From Lacinutrix sp. Hel_I_90 (GTDB lineage Bacteria; Bacteroidota; Bacteroidia; Flavobacteriales; Flavobacteriaceae), in assembly GCF_000934685.1 (NCBI RefSeq), contig NZ_JYNQ01000001.1, positions 682,001 through 746,000 on the forward strand: a stretch of DNA of 64,000 bases, given 5' to 3'. Below are positions 1-7,679 of this stretch, in pieces (position 1 is the first letter of the stretch; each line of letters begins with the position of its first letter). A model generated the notes under the pieces. That model did not search any database. It was not told where the DNA came from and was given only the letters and a program-made list of their open reading frames with translations. Position numbers and translations under genes: made by a program.

Positions 1-143
1 GCAATGCGATAATTGCTTTCTTTAATGGCATTATCGGGAAGCCCTACTAAATGATAACCAATGCCAAAATCAACATTAACTTCTACTGTAATGGTTGTGG
101 CATCGACACCAAAAACAGCACTGCCATAAACTTTTTTGAGCAT
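1..143 (-). CDS. YifB/ComM family Mg-chelatase-like AAA+ ATPase, N-terminal fragment
   Basis: The minus strand from an ATG at 143 reads in frame to the left edge, giving 47 codons. The peptide begins MLKKVYGSAVFGVDATTI and continues with GYHLVGLPDNAIKES, the characteristic N-terminus of YifB/ComM proteins. In Haemophilus, ComM is an AAA+ helicase that promotes branch migration of incoming DNA during natural transformation. Elsewhere the family is a conserved housekeeping gene of unclear role. The ATPase core lies outside the window. It marks the left border of the accessory locus, 106 bp past the end of the Hedgehog-like gene. Family assignment is firm for the part visible. Confidence 0.85.
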   Translation of the reverse strand, partial: MLKKVYGSAVFGVDATTITVEVNVDFGIGYHLVGLPDNAIKESNYRI

Positions 144-249
144 AGAACTGATAGTTTTCCTTAAATGTAAGAAAATTCAATGAATTAATAGTCATGCGAT
201 TACATACAGTGCAGAAGCTCTTTTTTACTTTAGTGTTACCTACAACTCC

Positions 250-1527
250 TTACTTTTTCATTGACACATGTACATGGTATTTATCCTCATACAGCACCCA
301 ATCAAATCCTGCTAAAACAGCCAGGCCTGCTAACCGCCCTAACTTATTACCATCTCTATCACTAGTCGTTAAATCTGCGCCTCGACCTTCATAATGCACG
401 CTTGATGTGGCATGTTCATTATTTTCGTCCCAAGCTTCGGTAAGTCTTAGTTTTATTTCAGGACCCCATTCTTGTATCACGAGATCTGCCAGAGCATTTA
501 GCTTCTCATTCATTTTGCTTGTCATGTAACGATCGGCACCTGTGCCCTCTTCATCTTTAAAAATGATTTTCGCATTATCATTTTTAACCAGAGCATCAAA
601 TTCTGGGGTTCCTCTTAAAATTTTTCCTGAAATACGTCCCACGACATCTAATTCTTTTTCCTTAGGAACGTGTTCTCCTAAATTTAAAGTTTCGGGTAAA
701 CTTAAATCGGTACTACTTGGTCTATACACCCAATGCCAAGGTTCGTCTATTTGTAAATTTTGATAAAAGTTATAGGTCGCTGCATTGGCATCTAACCAAT
801 CCCACACCCAGGTGGTTCTCCATGCCGTAGTGGCTTGTGTATTGGTTTTATTCCTATACAATTTCCCGTCTTGGATGTTTTTTATATCAATGGCTAAGCC
901 ATTGTTGTGATTACTATACCCCGGTGTTGCTATGCGTGCTCTGGTGTATGCTGCTAAATGCGATGCTGCGGCATCACCATGTGCTCCGCCTTGCAGCGCT
1001 TCCCGCTCTGTTCTTGTCGCTGAATAATATTGATTGGTAACTAAGTCGTTCCAAATTGTAAATTGATGGGAGGCTGAGCGGTACGCACTGGAGAGGCCTA
1101 CCTCAACATTTTTTCCAGCGCTTGTGATTTCTGCTCGAATGGCTTGCAACATATTAATTGCCGCTTGTGCCGCATTGGTTCTTAATTTAAAGCGGCCTTC
1201 TACAGGTGCCAACTCATTTGCCGGCACATCGTTTACGAAGGTTTGATTGGCTTTCCGTGCCAGATTAATGTCGTACACGCGTTTTAAAAACGTTAGTTGT
1301 TCTGGTGTGGCACCAGGCCATGTTAATCCTGATGATCCCAGTGACTGCTGGGTAGCATAGGTGGCCATTTCAGAAAACGGCCTAACTACTTCTGGTGGTA
1401 AATAATTAAAAGCATGGGTTCGCCCCGAAAAATTAAGCGCCGTTTTCTCTCGACGTGGTTTTTTTATGACTTCTTTAGGTCTTGGTTTTGATTTTGAAAA
1501 ATTATTTATGTTTTGATAACGTATCAT
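250..1527 (-). CDS. VanY-type M15 DD-carboxypeptidase fused to a Hedgehog N-terminal-like domain
   Basis: This 425-aa protein has three parts. Residues 1-105 are basic and Pro-rich with no signal peptide. Residues 106-270 form an M15B (VanY/DacB-like) zinc peptidase: H207 and D214 in SNHNNGLAIDI, E262 and H265 in EPWHWVY. Residues 295-425 match the animal Hedgehog signalling (HhN) domain. There the calcium-site segment FKDEEGTGADRYMT (E326, E327, D332) and TEAWDEN (E364, D367) is followed by VHYEGRGADLTTSDRD (H378, D385) and YEDKYHVHV (E414, H418, H420). Compared with Shh from memory, the zinc ligands, the catalytic-type Glu and most calcium ligands are kept; the last calcium Asp of TEGWDED is Asn here. 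There is no Hint/Hog domain. Hh and DD-peptidases share a fold, so the likely role is peptidoglycan peptide cleavage (inference). It is the last gene of the 12-gene operon. Confidence 0.9.
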   Translation of the reverse strand: MIRYQNINNFSKSKPRPKEVIKKPRREKTALNFSGRTHAFNYLPPEVVRPFSEMATYATQQSLGSSGLTWPGATPEQLTFLKRVYDINLARKANQTFVNDVPANELAPVEGRFKLRTNAAQAAINMLQAIRAEITSAGKNVEVGLSSAYRSASHQFTIWNDLVTNQYYSATRTEREALQGGAHGDAAASHLAAYTRARIATPGYSNHNNGLAIDIKNIQDGKLYRNKTNTQATTAWRTTWVWDWLDANAATYNFYQNLQIDEPWHWVYRPSSTDLSLPETLNLGEHVPKEKELDVVGRISGKILRGTPEFDALVKNDNAKIIFKDEEGTGADRYMTSKMNEKLNALADLVIQEWGPEIKLRLTEAWDENNEHATSSVHYEGRGADLTTSDRDGNKLGRLAGLAVLAGFDWVLYEDKYHVHVSMKK

Positions 1528-1545
1528 AGCGTTTTGATTTACATA

Positions 1546-2226
1546 TTAATGAGAGGCATCATACACATTTGTTTTAAATAATTTGATTTCGGAAAGCCGT
1601 CTTTTAACTAAGCCCGAAAGTCCTCCGTTGGTGACATCTTTCATCTCATCTGCTCCTTTGGCATAGTGCCCCGCATTGATGTACTTTTTAATTTTAGTTT
1701 CTCCTTTTCCAGCGCCTCCAACATTTAAGAAATTAGACCCTGTATTGAATAGCAGACTGACTAAAGCGTCAAACTCGTATTGATAAAGGGGCACAGTGAT
1801 GTCTCTTTGTACTGCTTTTTCAAAATTTGGCAAACGTTTTAAAAACAGCGCGTCTGCTTTTACTTTACTTATGCCTCCTGTAAACTCGGAAGGCAGCGTA
1901 ATGTCTTCACATTTGTTTTTAGCTATCAAATGGCCATAACCAATGGTACAATAGCCCAGTGCATCGTTATAGGCGTTTTCTACAAAACCCTCCCACTCTT
2001 TAATAAAAGCTATGCCTTTAGCGCTTGTTTTTAAAGTTTTAGGGTCTACCCTTGCTGCATTTTGACCAAAAACTAAATGCTGGTACATTCTCGCGTATTC
2101 TGGCCGCACCGATTCAAAATGACTTCTTCGTTTAGTCGCTGTTGGTAGTGCTTTCGTTTTTACATAAAAACTACCCGTTTTAAACGTTTTAATATCTTTG
2201 TCTAACTGAAGAAATCGATTGCTCAT
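1546..2226 (-). CDS. GH24 (T4-type) lysozyme with N-terminal tag
   Basis: This is a 226-aa muramidase of family GH24, which cleaves the MurNAc-GlcNAc bond of peptidoglycan. The T4 lysozyme triad and its spacing are visible as E79, D88 and T94 in [20 protein letters not shown], followed by GYGHL. Residues 1-65 precede the enzyme domain. They are basic, probably disordered, carry no signal peptide, and begin [15 protein letters not shown], almost the same as the next protein upstream. Phage endolysins of this family are usually about 150-165 aa, so the extension is an addition. It lies 18 bp from the Hedgehog/M15 gene, suggesting joint expression of two wall-cutting enzymes. Enzyme call firm; the route to the wall is unknown. 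Confidence 0.92.
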   Translation of the reverse strand: MSNRFLQLDKDIKTFKTGSFYVKTKALPTATKRRSHFESVRPEYARMYQHLVFGQNAARVDPKTLKTSAKGIAFIKEWEGFVENAYNDALGYCTIGYGHLIAKNKCEDITLPSEFTGGISKVKADALFLKRLPNFEKAVQRDITVPLYQYEFDALVSLLFNTGSNFLNVGGAGKGETKIKKYINAGHYAKGADEMKDVTNGGLSGLVKRRLSEIKLFKTNVYDASH

Positions 2227-2253
2227 TGCTTTTTTATTAAATTATACGATGCT

Positions 2254-2859
2254 TTATATTACCGTGCCGTCACCATATAGTTTATAACGTTGTATTTTTA
2301 TTACATCACTTCCAATAGATCGAGAAAAACGATAATTAAAGGTCACTTCAATCATAGACATGGATTGCCCGCCATTATTTGAGGTATAATTCTGAGGATC
2401 TGCCATTAATTTTGCTTCAACTTTTAAACCCCATCCTATTGCATCGTTAGATTCAACATGATCCATATCTATATAGCCTACGCCATAGCCATTGTATTTA
2501 AATGACAAATCGAATTTTGCAGATATTTCATCAGTAGCATAATTTTCGAATTTTTTATAAACGCGTATCGTTTTCTTTTGCCACACCCCTTTGTTTTGAA
2601 AGGAGGTATCATCACTAGGTAACTTAGACCCTTCCATTCTTGCTAGTTTAACGTCAATATCGCCTTCAGTTTGCGCCCAACCAAATTCAAAAATTTTCCA
2701 GCCAACACCAACGGCTGCAACCACGGCTGCCGCTGCTGCAGGCGCAATTTTTTGAGTGGAATACTTAGACTTGGTTTTAGACATAAAACCTTTCTTTTTT
2801 GTGTTATTAGCATCGAAACCTGTTAACTCTTTTTCTAAAAATAAAAATCTATTACTCAT
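2254..2859 (-). CDS. Unrecognised 201-aa protein with MSNRFL tag and Ala-rich hydrophobic helix
   Basis: I do not recognise a family. The N-terminus MSNRFLFLEKELTGF matches that of the lysozyme encoded next. It is followed by a Lys-rich stretch (about 20-42), then an Ala/Val-rich hydrophobic segment (about 44-60, APAAAAAVVAAVGVGWKIF) that could be a membrane-inserting or buried helix. The C-terminal half (about 95-201) has alternating polar and hydrophobic residues typical of beta strands, with many Tyr, Phe and Gly. No catalytic motif is visible. It sits 27 bp upstream of the lysozyme in the same operon. It may be a structural or pore-like partner of the cargo enzymes, but this is guesswork. 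Confidence 0.75.
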   Translation of the reverse strand: MSNRFLFLEKELTGFDANNTKKKGFMSKTKSKYSTQKIAPAAAAAVVAAVGVGWKIFEFGWAQTEGDIDVKLARMEGSKLPSDDTSFQNKGVWQKKTIRVYKKFENYATDEISAKFDLSFKYNGYGVGYIDMDHVESNDAIGWGLKVEAKLMADPQNYTSNNGGQSMSMIEVTFNYRFSRSIGSDVIKIQRYKLYGDGTVI

Positions 2860-2894
2860 GACTGTATTTATTTTAATTGAACGTCTTTCATTTT

Positions 2895-4211
2895 TTATGC
2901 TTTAACCGCTATAGTACCAGTTAATTCGCAATTAGGGTTTGTATTATTAACAAAGAAGAAGGTGAGATAATAATTTCCAGACTCTAAATCATTCCATGTT
3001 TTAGTATCTGGACCTCCTATTCTAAATTGTTTTGTGCCCTTTTCATCGTCTGGCCAATAATCTACCGACCTCGTTAATGTCACATTTAACTCGTTAAGTG
3101 TTGAACAATTAAGTGGCGTCCAACTGGAATCAATTTGAACCTCAACGGTGCTGCCACTTACTGCAAACACTCTGCTCTTTAAATATCTGTGCTTGATACT
3201 TATGGTACTATTGAAACTAGATTGAGACGATAAAGTCTCTAAAACTTCTTTTTTATGATTGGCTTCAATGGTGTTTAACTTATCTAAATCATTTAAAAAG
3301 TCTTTAGTTTCAATCTTGTCACTATCCTCAGGAGGTTCCTCTTTTTTTTCGGTCTTATGGACTACACGCTCGTTACTTTCAGTAGCCTCCTTGTCTTTTG
3401 GCTTATCCTCTTCTAGCAACTCATGAATTTTTTTGGTGAACTCTTTATCTGTTTCTTTTTCTAGAAAGTCGAACTTTTTATCCATGGCGATCGACCCCAA
3501 GTCGTATGAGCTAGCCATTTCCATACTTTGAGCAATTTTATCAAAAATAGCATGATCATTTTTTAGTTTATCTTCAATTTTCTGGTTGTCATTTTTATCA
3601 AATAGCCCATGATTTTTATCTTTTATAGCTTCCTCTGGATCTTTTGCGACACGTTGTTTATCAAATTGTTTTTTGCCTGTTAAAATCGACTTAATATCCT
3701 CTTCAAATTTTTTATCTTGTTCCCGAATGGCCTCCTCATCTAAGAGGTCTTCTGAATTTACCACAACCGCATCATGAGCTTCAACCGCTTCATTATTGGA
3801 AGTCGCTGTCTCTGGCGTATTTGTCTTTTTAGAGGCATCTGCCTGTTCATTAGACTGTTGTTTTACAAAATTATCTTCTTTTTCAAAATAGGCATTTGCC
3901 GCACTGTAGTCTTCATTGTTTTCATCTGAAACTTCTTCATAATCTAAAGGCGACTCTTGCGCCTGCTTTTGTTGCTGGGAGTCATAACTATGCGCATGAC
4001 TCATGGTAGTATCATCGTGGTCATAACTTAAACTTTGTGGTAAGACGAGTTCTATTTTTTCGTTTTTATCATAATGACCAGAAGTTCCTTTTTCCTGTTG
4101 ATTTGTTGCAAGCTCTGGCTCCAATGGATGGGGCGTTTCTGTACGCATAGCCCTCACACTTGTTTTTGGGTTTTTGGCACTCTTAATTATAAAACTTTTA
4201 TGTTTAAGCAT
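2895..4211 (-). CDS. Acidic low-complexity protein with C-terminal beta domain
   Basis: This 438-aa protein has an unusually charged body. Roughly residues 20-330 are rich in Glu, Asp, Lys, Asn and Gln with few hydrophobic residues, predicting disorder or long charged helices. A short basic segment precedes this (residues 1-24). The last 100 residues are different: they contain Trp, Tyr and Phe in alternating patterns (SGSTVEVQIDSS, FRIGGPDTKTWNDLESGNYY), consistent with an Ig-like or jelly-roll beta domain. No enzyme motif or secretion signal is seen. It is separated by 5 bp from the gene upstream. A flexible linker or scaffold is plausible. Family unknown. Confidence 0.75.
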   Translation of the reverse strand: MLKHKSFIIKSAKNPKTSVRAMRTETPHPLEPELATNQQEKGTSGHYDKNEKIELVLPQSLSYDHDDTTMSHAHSYDSQQQKQAQESPLDYEEVSDENNEDYSAANAYFEKEDNFVKQQSNEQADASKKTNTPETATSNNEAVEAHDAVVVNSEDLLDEEAIREQDKKFEEDIKSILTGKKQFDKQRVAKDPEEAIKDKNHGLFDKNDNQKIEDKLKNDHAIFDKIAQSMEMASSYDLGSIAMDKKFDFLEKETDKEFTKKIHELLEEDKPKDKEATESNERVVHKTEKKEEPPEDSDKIETKDFLNDLDKLNTIEANHKKEVLETLSSQSSFNSTISIKHRYLKSRVFAVSGSTVEVQIDSSWTPLNCSTLNELNVTLTRSVDYWPDDEKGTKQFRIGGPDTKTWNDLESGNYYLTFFFVNNTNPNCELTGTIAVKA

Positions 4212-4216
4212 GACTA

Positions 4217-4960
4217 TTATTTTTTATTATTAAGCTTCATTTTATAGATGGTGAAAGGATCTGAGACAATTATAAGTTCATTATCGTTTTCATTTATATG
4301 TTCTTCGTTTACTTTTATATTAAGTATTCCATTATCTGCATTTTCCAGTTCTGCCAGCTTGCCATTAAAGACAGCAACGGGAGAATATTTTTTATCAACC
4401 ACAAGATTATCGCCTTCGACCACTATAAACGAGCCACTTTTACTAATATTAAAGTTTACATTTTTTACGGTTGGTGGCAAATTATTACGTCTCGCTTTTT
4501 GTAATAGGTTCGCTAACTTGCCATAATTGGTTTTTTTGTTACTTATTTGCTCTAAGTCGACATTACTTTTTTGAATTTGATCTAAATCATTGACGGAGGT
4601 GACCCCTATTTTTCGTAATGTTGATTTTGTTTCGTCATCAATTTCTTCTATTAAATCGATGGAGATATCATCTGACTTCGTGGGTTCTTTTGACGTTTTT
4701 CTTATTTGTTGATCTGTAATAGACCCCAATTGAATGGCAATTTTAGAAGCGCCTTGTTGTCCAGGTTCTGCGGTAACAAACTTCACATTATTACCATCAA
4801 AACTTGGAAACAATTGCATTTCTAGATTGACATCTTTCACCGCATAGGTTAATGGTTTATTAATGGCTTTAACAGACAGCGTTTCTCTAGCCTTATCTAG
4901 CTCTACTATAAGCGAATCTAAAAAAGATTCTAAGTTCCATGCTCTGTTTGCGTTAGCCAT
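4217..4960 (-). CDS. Unrecognised protein with HhH-like segment and beta (IPT-like) C-terminus
   Basis: This is a 247-aa protein with no known family. The first ~100 residues contain strand-like sequence (LTYAVKDVNLEMQLFPSFDG). Residues about 105-150 (DDETKSTLRKIGVTSVNDLDQI, then a Lys-rich helix) resemble a helix-hairpin-helix unit, like the one at the C-terminus of the 378-aa protein in this operon. Residues about 160-247 (LPPTVKNVNFNISKSGSFIV onward) resemble an IPT/TIG-type immunoglobulin-like fold. There is no signal peptide. It starts 2 bp after the stop of the 86-aa gene upstream, so translation is probably coupled. The domain readings are inference from pattern only. Confidence 0.75.
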   Translation of the reverse strand: MANANRAWNLESFLDSLIVELDKARETLSVKAINKPLTYAVKDVNLEMQLFPSFDGNNVKFVTAEPGQQGASKIAIQLGSITDQQIRKTSKEPTKSDDISIDLIEEIDDETKSTLRKIGVTSVNDLDQIQKSNVDLEQISNKKTNYGKLANLLQKARRNNLPPTVKNVNFNISKSGSFIVVEGDNLVVDKKYSPVAVFNGKLAELENADNGILNIKVNEEHINENDNELIIVSDPFTIYKMKLNNKK

Positions 4961-4962
4961 TA

Positions 4963-5223
4963 TTATTCTGTTTCTATAGTTAATTTGATATTATGAAAAA
5001 CGGGCATAAATGTGGTTTCTACATAATACATTGGAGGAATGGCTCCAATTTTTACTTCGTTATTCTCGTCAATCTCTATCGCTAATTGCACGGGGGTTTG
5101 GGTCTCTATTTTTTTTGGTTTTAATACAATTTCTTCATCTAAAAAATGCTCGGTTAGATAGAAATCGACATTAGCCATTTCTAATATAAATTCATGCAAC
5201 GCTATAAAATCTTCATCGTCCAT
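4963..5223 (-). CDS. Small acidic conserved-locus protein (86 aa)
   Basis: The 86 codons encode an acidic protein (starts MDDEDFIALHEFILEM) with a helical first third and a beta-like remainder (PVQLAIEIDENNEVKIGAIP). No family is recognised and no cysteines, membrane segment or signal are seen. The start overlaps the junction with the 49-aa gene: one base separates that gene's stop from this ATG. The spacing argues that it is a real, translationally coupled member of the operon. It could be a small structural subunit or chaperone; nothing in the sequence decides this. Confidence 0.7.
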   Translation of the reverse strand: MDDEDFIALHEFILEMANVDFYLTEHFLDEEIVLKPKKIETQTPVQLAIEIDENNEVKIGAIPPMYYVETTFMPVFHNIKLTIETE

Positions 5224-5224
5224 T

Positions 5225-5374
5225 TTAATCTATTTTATCTTTTTGTTTTTCTATGTCTACGGGCATTAATTTTACTTTTTTATCAAAAAGCAATTTTTGT
5301 CCGTTGACCAAAACGGTTTCCAACTCTAATGTTTTAGAGGACATTTGTGATAAATCTGGTAATTTAGTTTCCAT
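5225..5374 (-). CDS. Very small basic protein (49 aa)
   Basis: The 150-bp gap between the 86-aa and 760-aa genes is completely filled by one minus-strand frame from ATG at 5374 to TAA at 5225. The peptide begins METKLPDLSQMSSKTLELET, then reads VNGQKLLFDKKVKLMPVDIE and ends with a Lys-rich tail. The frame leaves 4 bp to the upstream gene and 1 bp to the downstream gene, the same tight packing as the rest of the operon, which is the main reason to call it. No family is recognised. Confidence 0.6.
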   Translation of the reverse strand: METKLPDLSQMSSKTLELETVLVNGQKLLFDKKVKLMPVDIEKQKDKID

Positions 5375-5378
5375 AATA

Positions 5379-7661
5379 TTAACGTTCTGATGTTGTTCCT
5401 ATAAAATGTATAAAATTTGGTTTAGGAATGACTTTTTCAATAGGGGTTAAACTAACCACCTGCCCATAGGCATCTACATCCCCAATTTGAGAAAGGTGTA
5501 ATTTATACAAGGACATTTCTGGATACGACCATAATGTGCTTGTGTCCCCTTCGCGACCTTTCATTTCTAATCTCATTCTCGAGACTTGCTGGAATACTTT
5601 TTCTATATCACTTTTACTTAATACTTCAAGAATAGATGACTCTAATACGGGTTGATTAAGCAAAGACAGCAACTCATTTATGGCATGCATTCCTAACTCT
5701 GTACCGCTTTTTAATTTTGCTTTCACTTTACGTCTGCCTGGATGCTCTTGGCCTGGTTCTACATTGTCTTCTGTAATTCTTTTTTTAGTTTCAAGTCTTG
5801 AAAGGTCCTGCGCTTTCGTGTTTAATAAGTAGTAGTATTTTAAATCAAATTCTACATGCCACCTGTTACTTTGAGAAAAACCACCTTCCCATATTTTATG
5901 CCAATAGTTTCTATGTACATTTATATCATTTAATGGTATAGGTTCTCCAATTTCTTCTCCTATTCTGTCAAAAATATAGCTCTCTATAAAATGAATGTAA
6001 TGGCTTTTAAAAACACCAATATTTTCATTCTCATTAGATTTCCAAACATGAGACACTTCTAATTTTAGTTCTTTATTACACGGGATTCCTTTAATTTCTT
6101 CTACAGTGAGATAGGCTTCATTAACGTCTATACTTATATCGACATTAACCAACTTAATGTTTTTACGGAAAACCAAAGCCATCGTTTCTGCATCTTTTAT
6201 AAGGATTTGAATCACTGATTTTTTTAGAATTTTACTTAACCGCCCACTACTGGTTGTAATTTCAAAAGGAATAGCGATACGTTGGTTTTTAGCATAGAGC
6301 ACCCGTTGTTTATTTTTAAAATTAACGGTCTTGGTATTTTTAAAATTTAGATTTAAACTTTTTAATAGCTTAAACTCTATAATATCTTCTTTATACATTG
6401 ATGAATTGATACTCATCCCAATGAGCATTTTTGCAATATCATCAGCCGTATCTACTCCAGGGTTTATCGCTTCTAAATGCTTGATTTCTTGTTCATCCAT
6501 TTTTAAGACAGCATCTCCAATGGCTTTAAATAGTTTTACGGGTTGGTTACCTACGGCTTCTATTAACTTGGGATCCAATGCTTTTTCAATTACCGGCATT
6601 AATGCTGGCAATGCTGCTAATAATGCCGGAGCCACTTTGGCTTCAGAAAACTGTTGCCCTTTGCTCTTTTCAATGCCATTCTGTGCTTTTTCGGCTATAT
6701 TATTAACATTACTGGTACTGGTGCCTTCTGTTTTTTGAACGGCATCTTTAATGGCTAGAAATAACTTTTGTGGATCATCGCCAATTGCTAAAATGGCTTC
6801 TGGCGAAAATAATTTTTCTAAAATTGGCGTTAACCCAATTACAGTTTCTGGTTCTAAACTATAAGTAACGCTTAATCTACTAGATGCTATGGATTGCGCT
6901 GGTTGTTGTACCGCTCCATTTGTTGCTGGTTGTGAGGTTTGACTAGTTTCTGTTGTTGTGGCTGGTGCTAAAGTAGCATTAGCAGGCGTTGGGTTAGCAT
7001 TATTTGAAATCGCTTCTAAAACCTCAACGACCTTACTTATCACTTCACTTGTTTTGTTGCTTTCTGCTGTGTTATTCTGGGTATTTGTTGCTGGTTGATT
7101 AGTATTTGACCCGCCAACCAGACTCCCAATTACAGGAGCCGCATGTTCAACTATAGTTGGTAATGCATTAATAATAGCATTCCAAAACATCACCTTGCTT
7201 AATTTAGGCTCTTGGTAATTAAATGCTTTATTTCTAACTAACGTTTCTTGCATGATAGACTCGTTTTTAATGGTTGTTTCAATTGAATTACTAAAGGTCA
7301 AATTATGGGTTCTTCCTACCATTGGATATAACCTAATAATATTAGATATTGTTGGTGCTTTGCTTCGCCTATTTGAAAAGCTATACAGTTGCACATATTT
7401 TGCATCAGCATCAATTTCGGTTTCAGGTATCGTTAAAGGAAAACTACCTTTATTAATTTTCTGCATGGCTTCATTAAGCTGAAGTAGTTTTGAAACTTTT
7501 TTATTTTCGTCTAATACTGTAATGAATTCATTTTTTCCGACTTTTATTTTTTTTTGTTTTGATGCCGTAACATATTTAAAATACTTAGCGGTACCTATAT
7601 CTGCTTGAAACGTATAGTTCCCATTATTTTTACCTTGAAATTTTAAAAATGCTAATGCCAT
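5379..7661 (-). CDS. Large operon protein (760 aa) with internal repeats
   Basis: The largest product of the locus, without a recognised family. Residues 1-160 are beta-rich (MALAFLKFQGKNNGNYTFQA). Residues 185-260 are a Thr/Pro/Asn/Gln/Ala low-complexity linker. Two related ~34-residue units follow at 277-310 and 354-387 (EKLFSPEAILAIGDDPQKLF versus EKALDPKLIEAVGNQPVKLF, 18 of 34 positions identical), with a weaker echo near 164-184 before the linker. Residues 420-580 are again beta-rich; 580-760 are mixed, with WHKIWEGGFSQSNRWHVEF. There is no signal peptide or enzyme motif. Size, repeats and linker suggest a scaffold or shell component. It starts 18 bp after the 356-aa gene. Confidence 0.8.
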   Translation of the reverse strand: MALAFLKFQGKNNGNYTFQADIGTAKYFKYVTASKQKKIKVGKNEFITVLDENKKVSKLLQLNEAMQKINKGSFPLTIPETEIDADAKYVQLYSFSNRRSKAPTISNIIRLYPMVGRTHNLTFSNSIETTIKNESIMQETLVRNKAFNYQEPKLSKVMFWNAIINALPTIVEHAAPVIGSLVGGSNTNQPATNTQNNTAESNKTSEVISKVVEVLEAISNNANPTPANATLAPATTTETSQTSQPATNGAVQQPAQSIASSRLSVTYSLEPETVIGLTPILEKLFSPEAILAIGDDPQKLFLAIKDAVQKTEGTSTSNVNNIAEKAQNGIEKSKGQQFSEAKVAPALLAALPALMPVIEKALDPKLIEAVGNQPVKLFKAIGDAVLKMDEQEIKHLEAINPGVDTADDIAKMLIGMSINSSMYKEDIIEFKLLKSLNLNFKNTKTVNFKNKQRVLYAKNQRIAIPFEITTSSGRLSKILKKSVIQILIKDAETMALVFRKNIKLVNVDISIDVNEAYLTVEEIKGIPCNKELKLEVSHVWKSNENENIGVFKSHYIHFIESYIFDRIGEEIGEPIPLNDINVHRNYWHKIWEGGFSQSNRWHVEFDLKYYYLLNTKAQDLSRLETKKRITEDNVEPGQEHPGRRKVKAKLKSGTELGMHAINELLSLLNQPVLESSILEVLSKSDIEKVFQQVSRMRLEMKGREGDTSTLWSYPEMSLYKLHLSQIGDVDAYGQVVSLTPIEKVIPKPNFIHFIGTTSER

Positions 7662-7679
7662 TTTTACGTTTTTTCATCA

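Noticed and set aside
837-1040. Plus-strand frame opposite the M15 domain
   Set aside because: Cys/Leu-rich composition typical of an antisense reading; the M15 motifs on the minus strand are clear.
250-1527. A full Hedgehog protein with Hint/Hog autoprocessing domain
   Set aside because: The chain ends 5 residues after the last zinc His; no intein-like domain is present.
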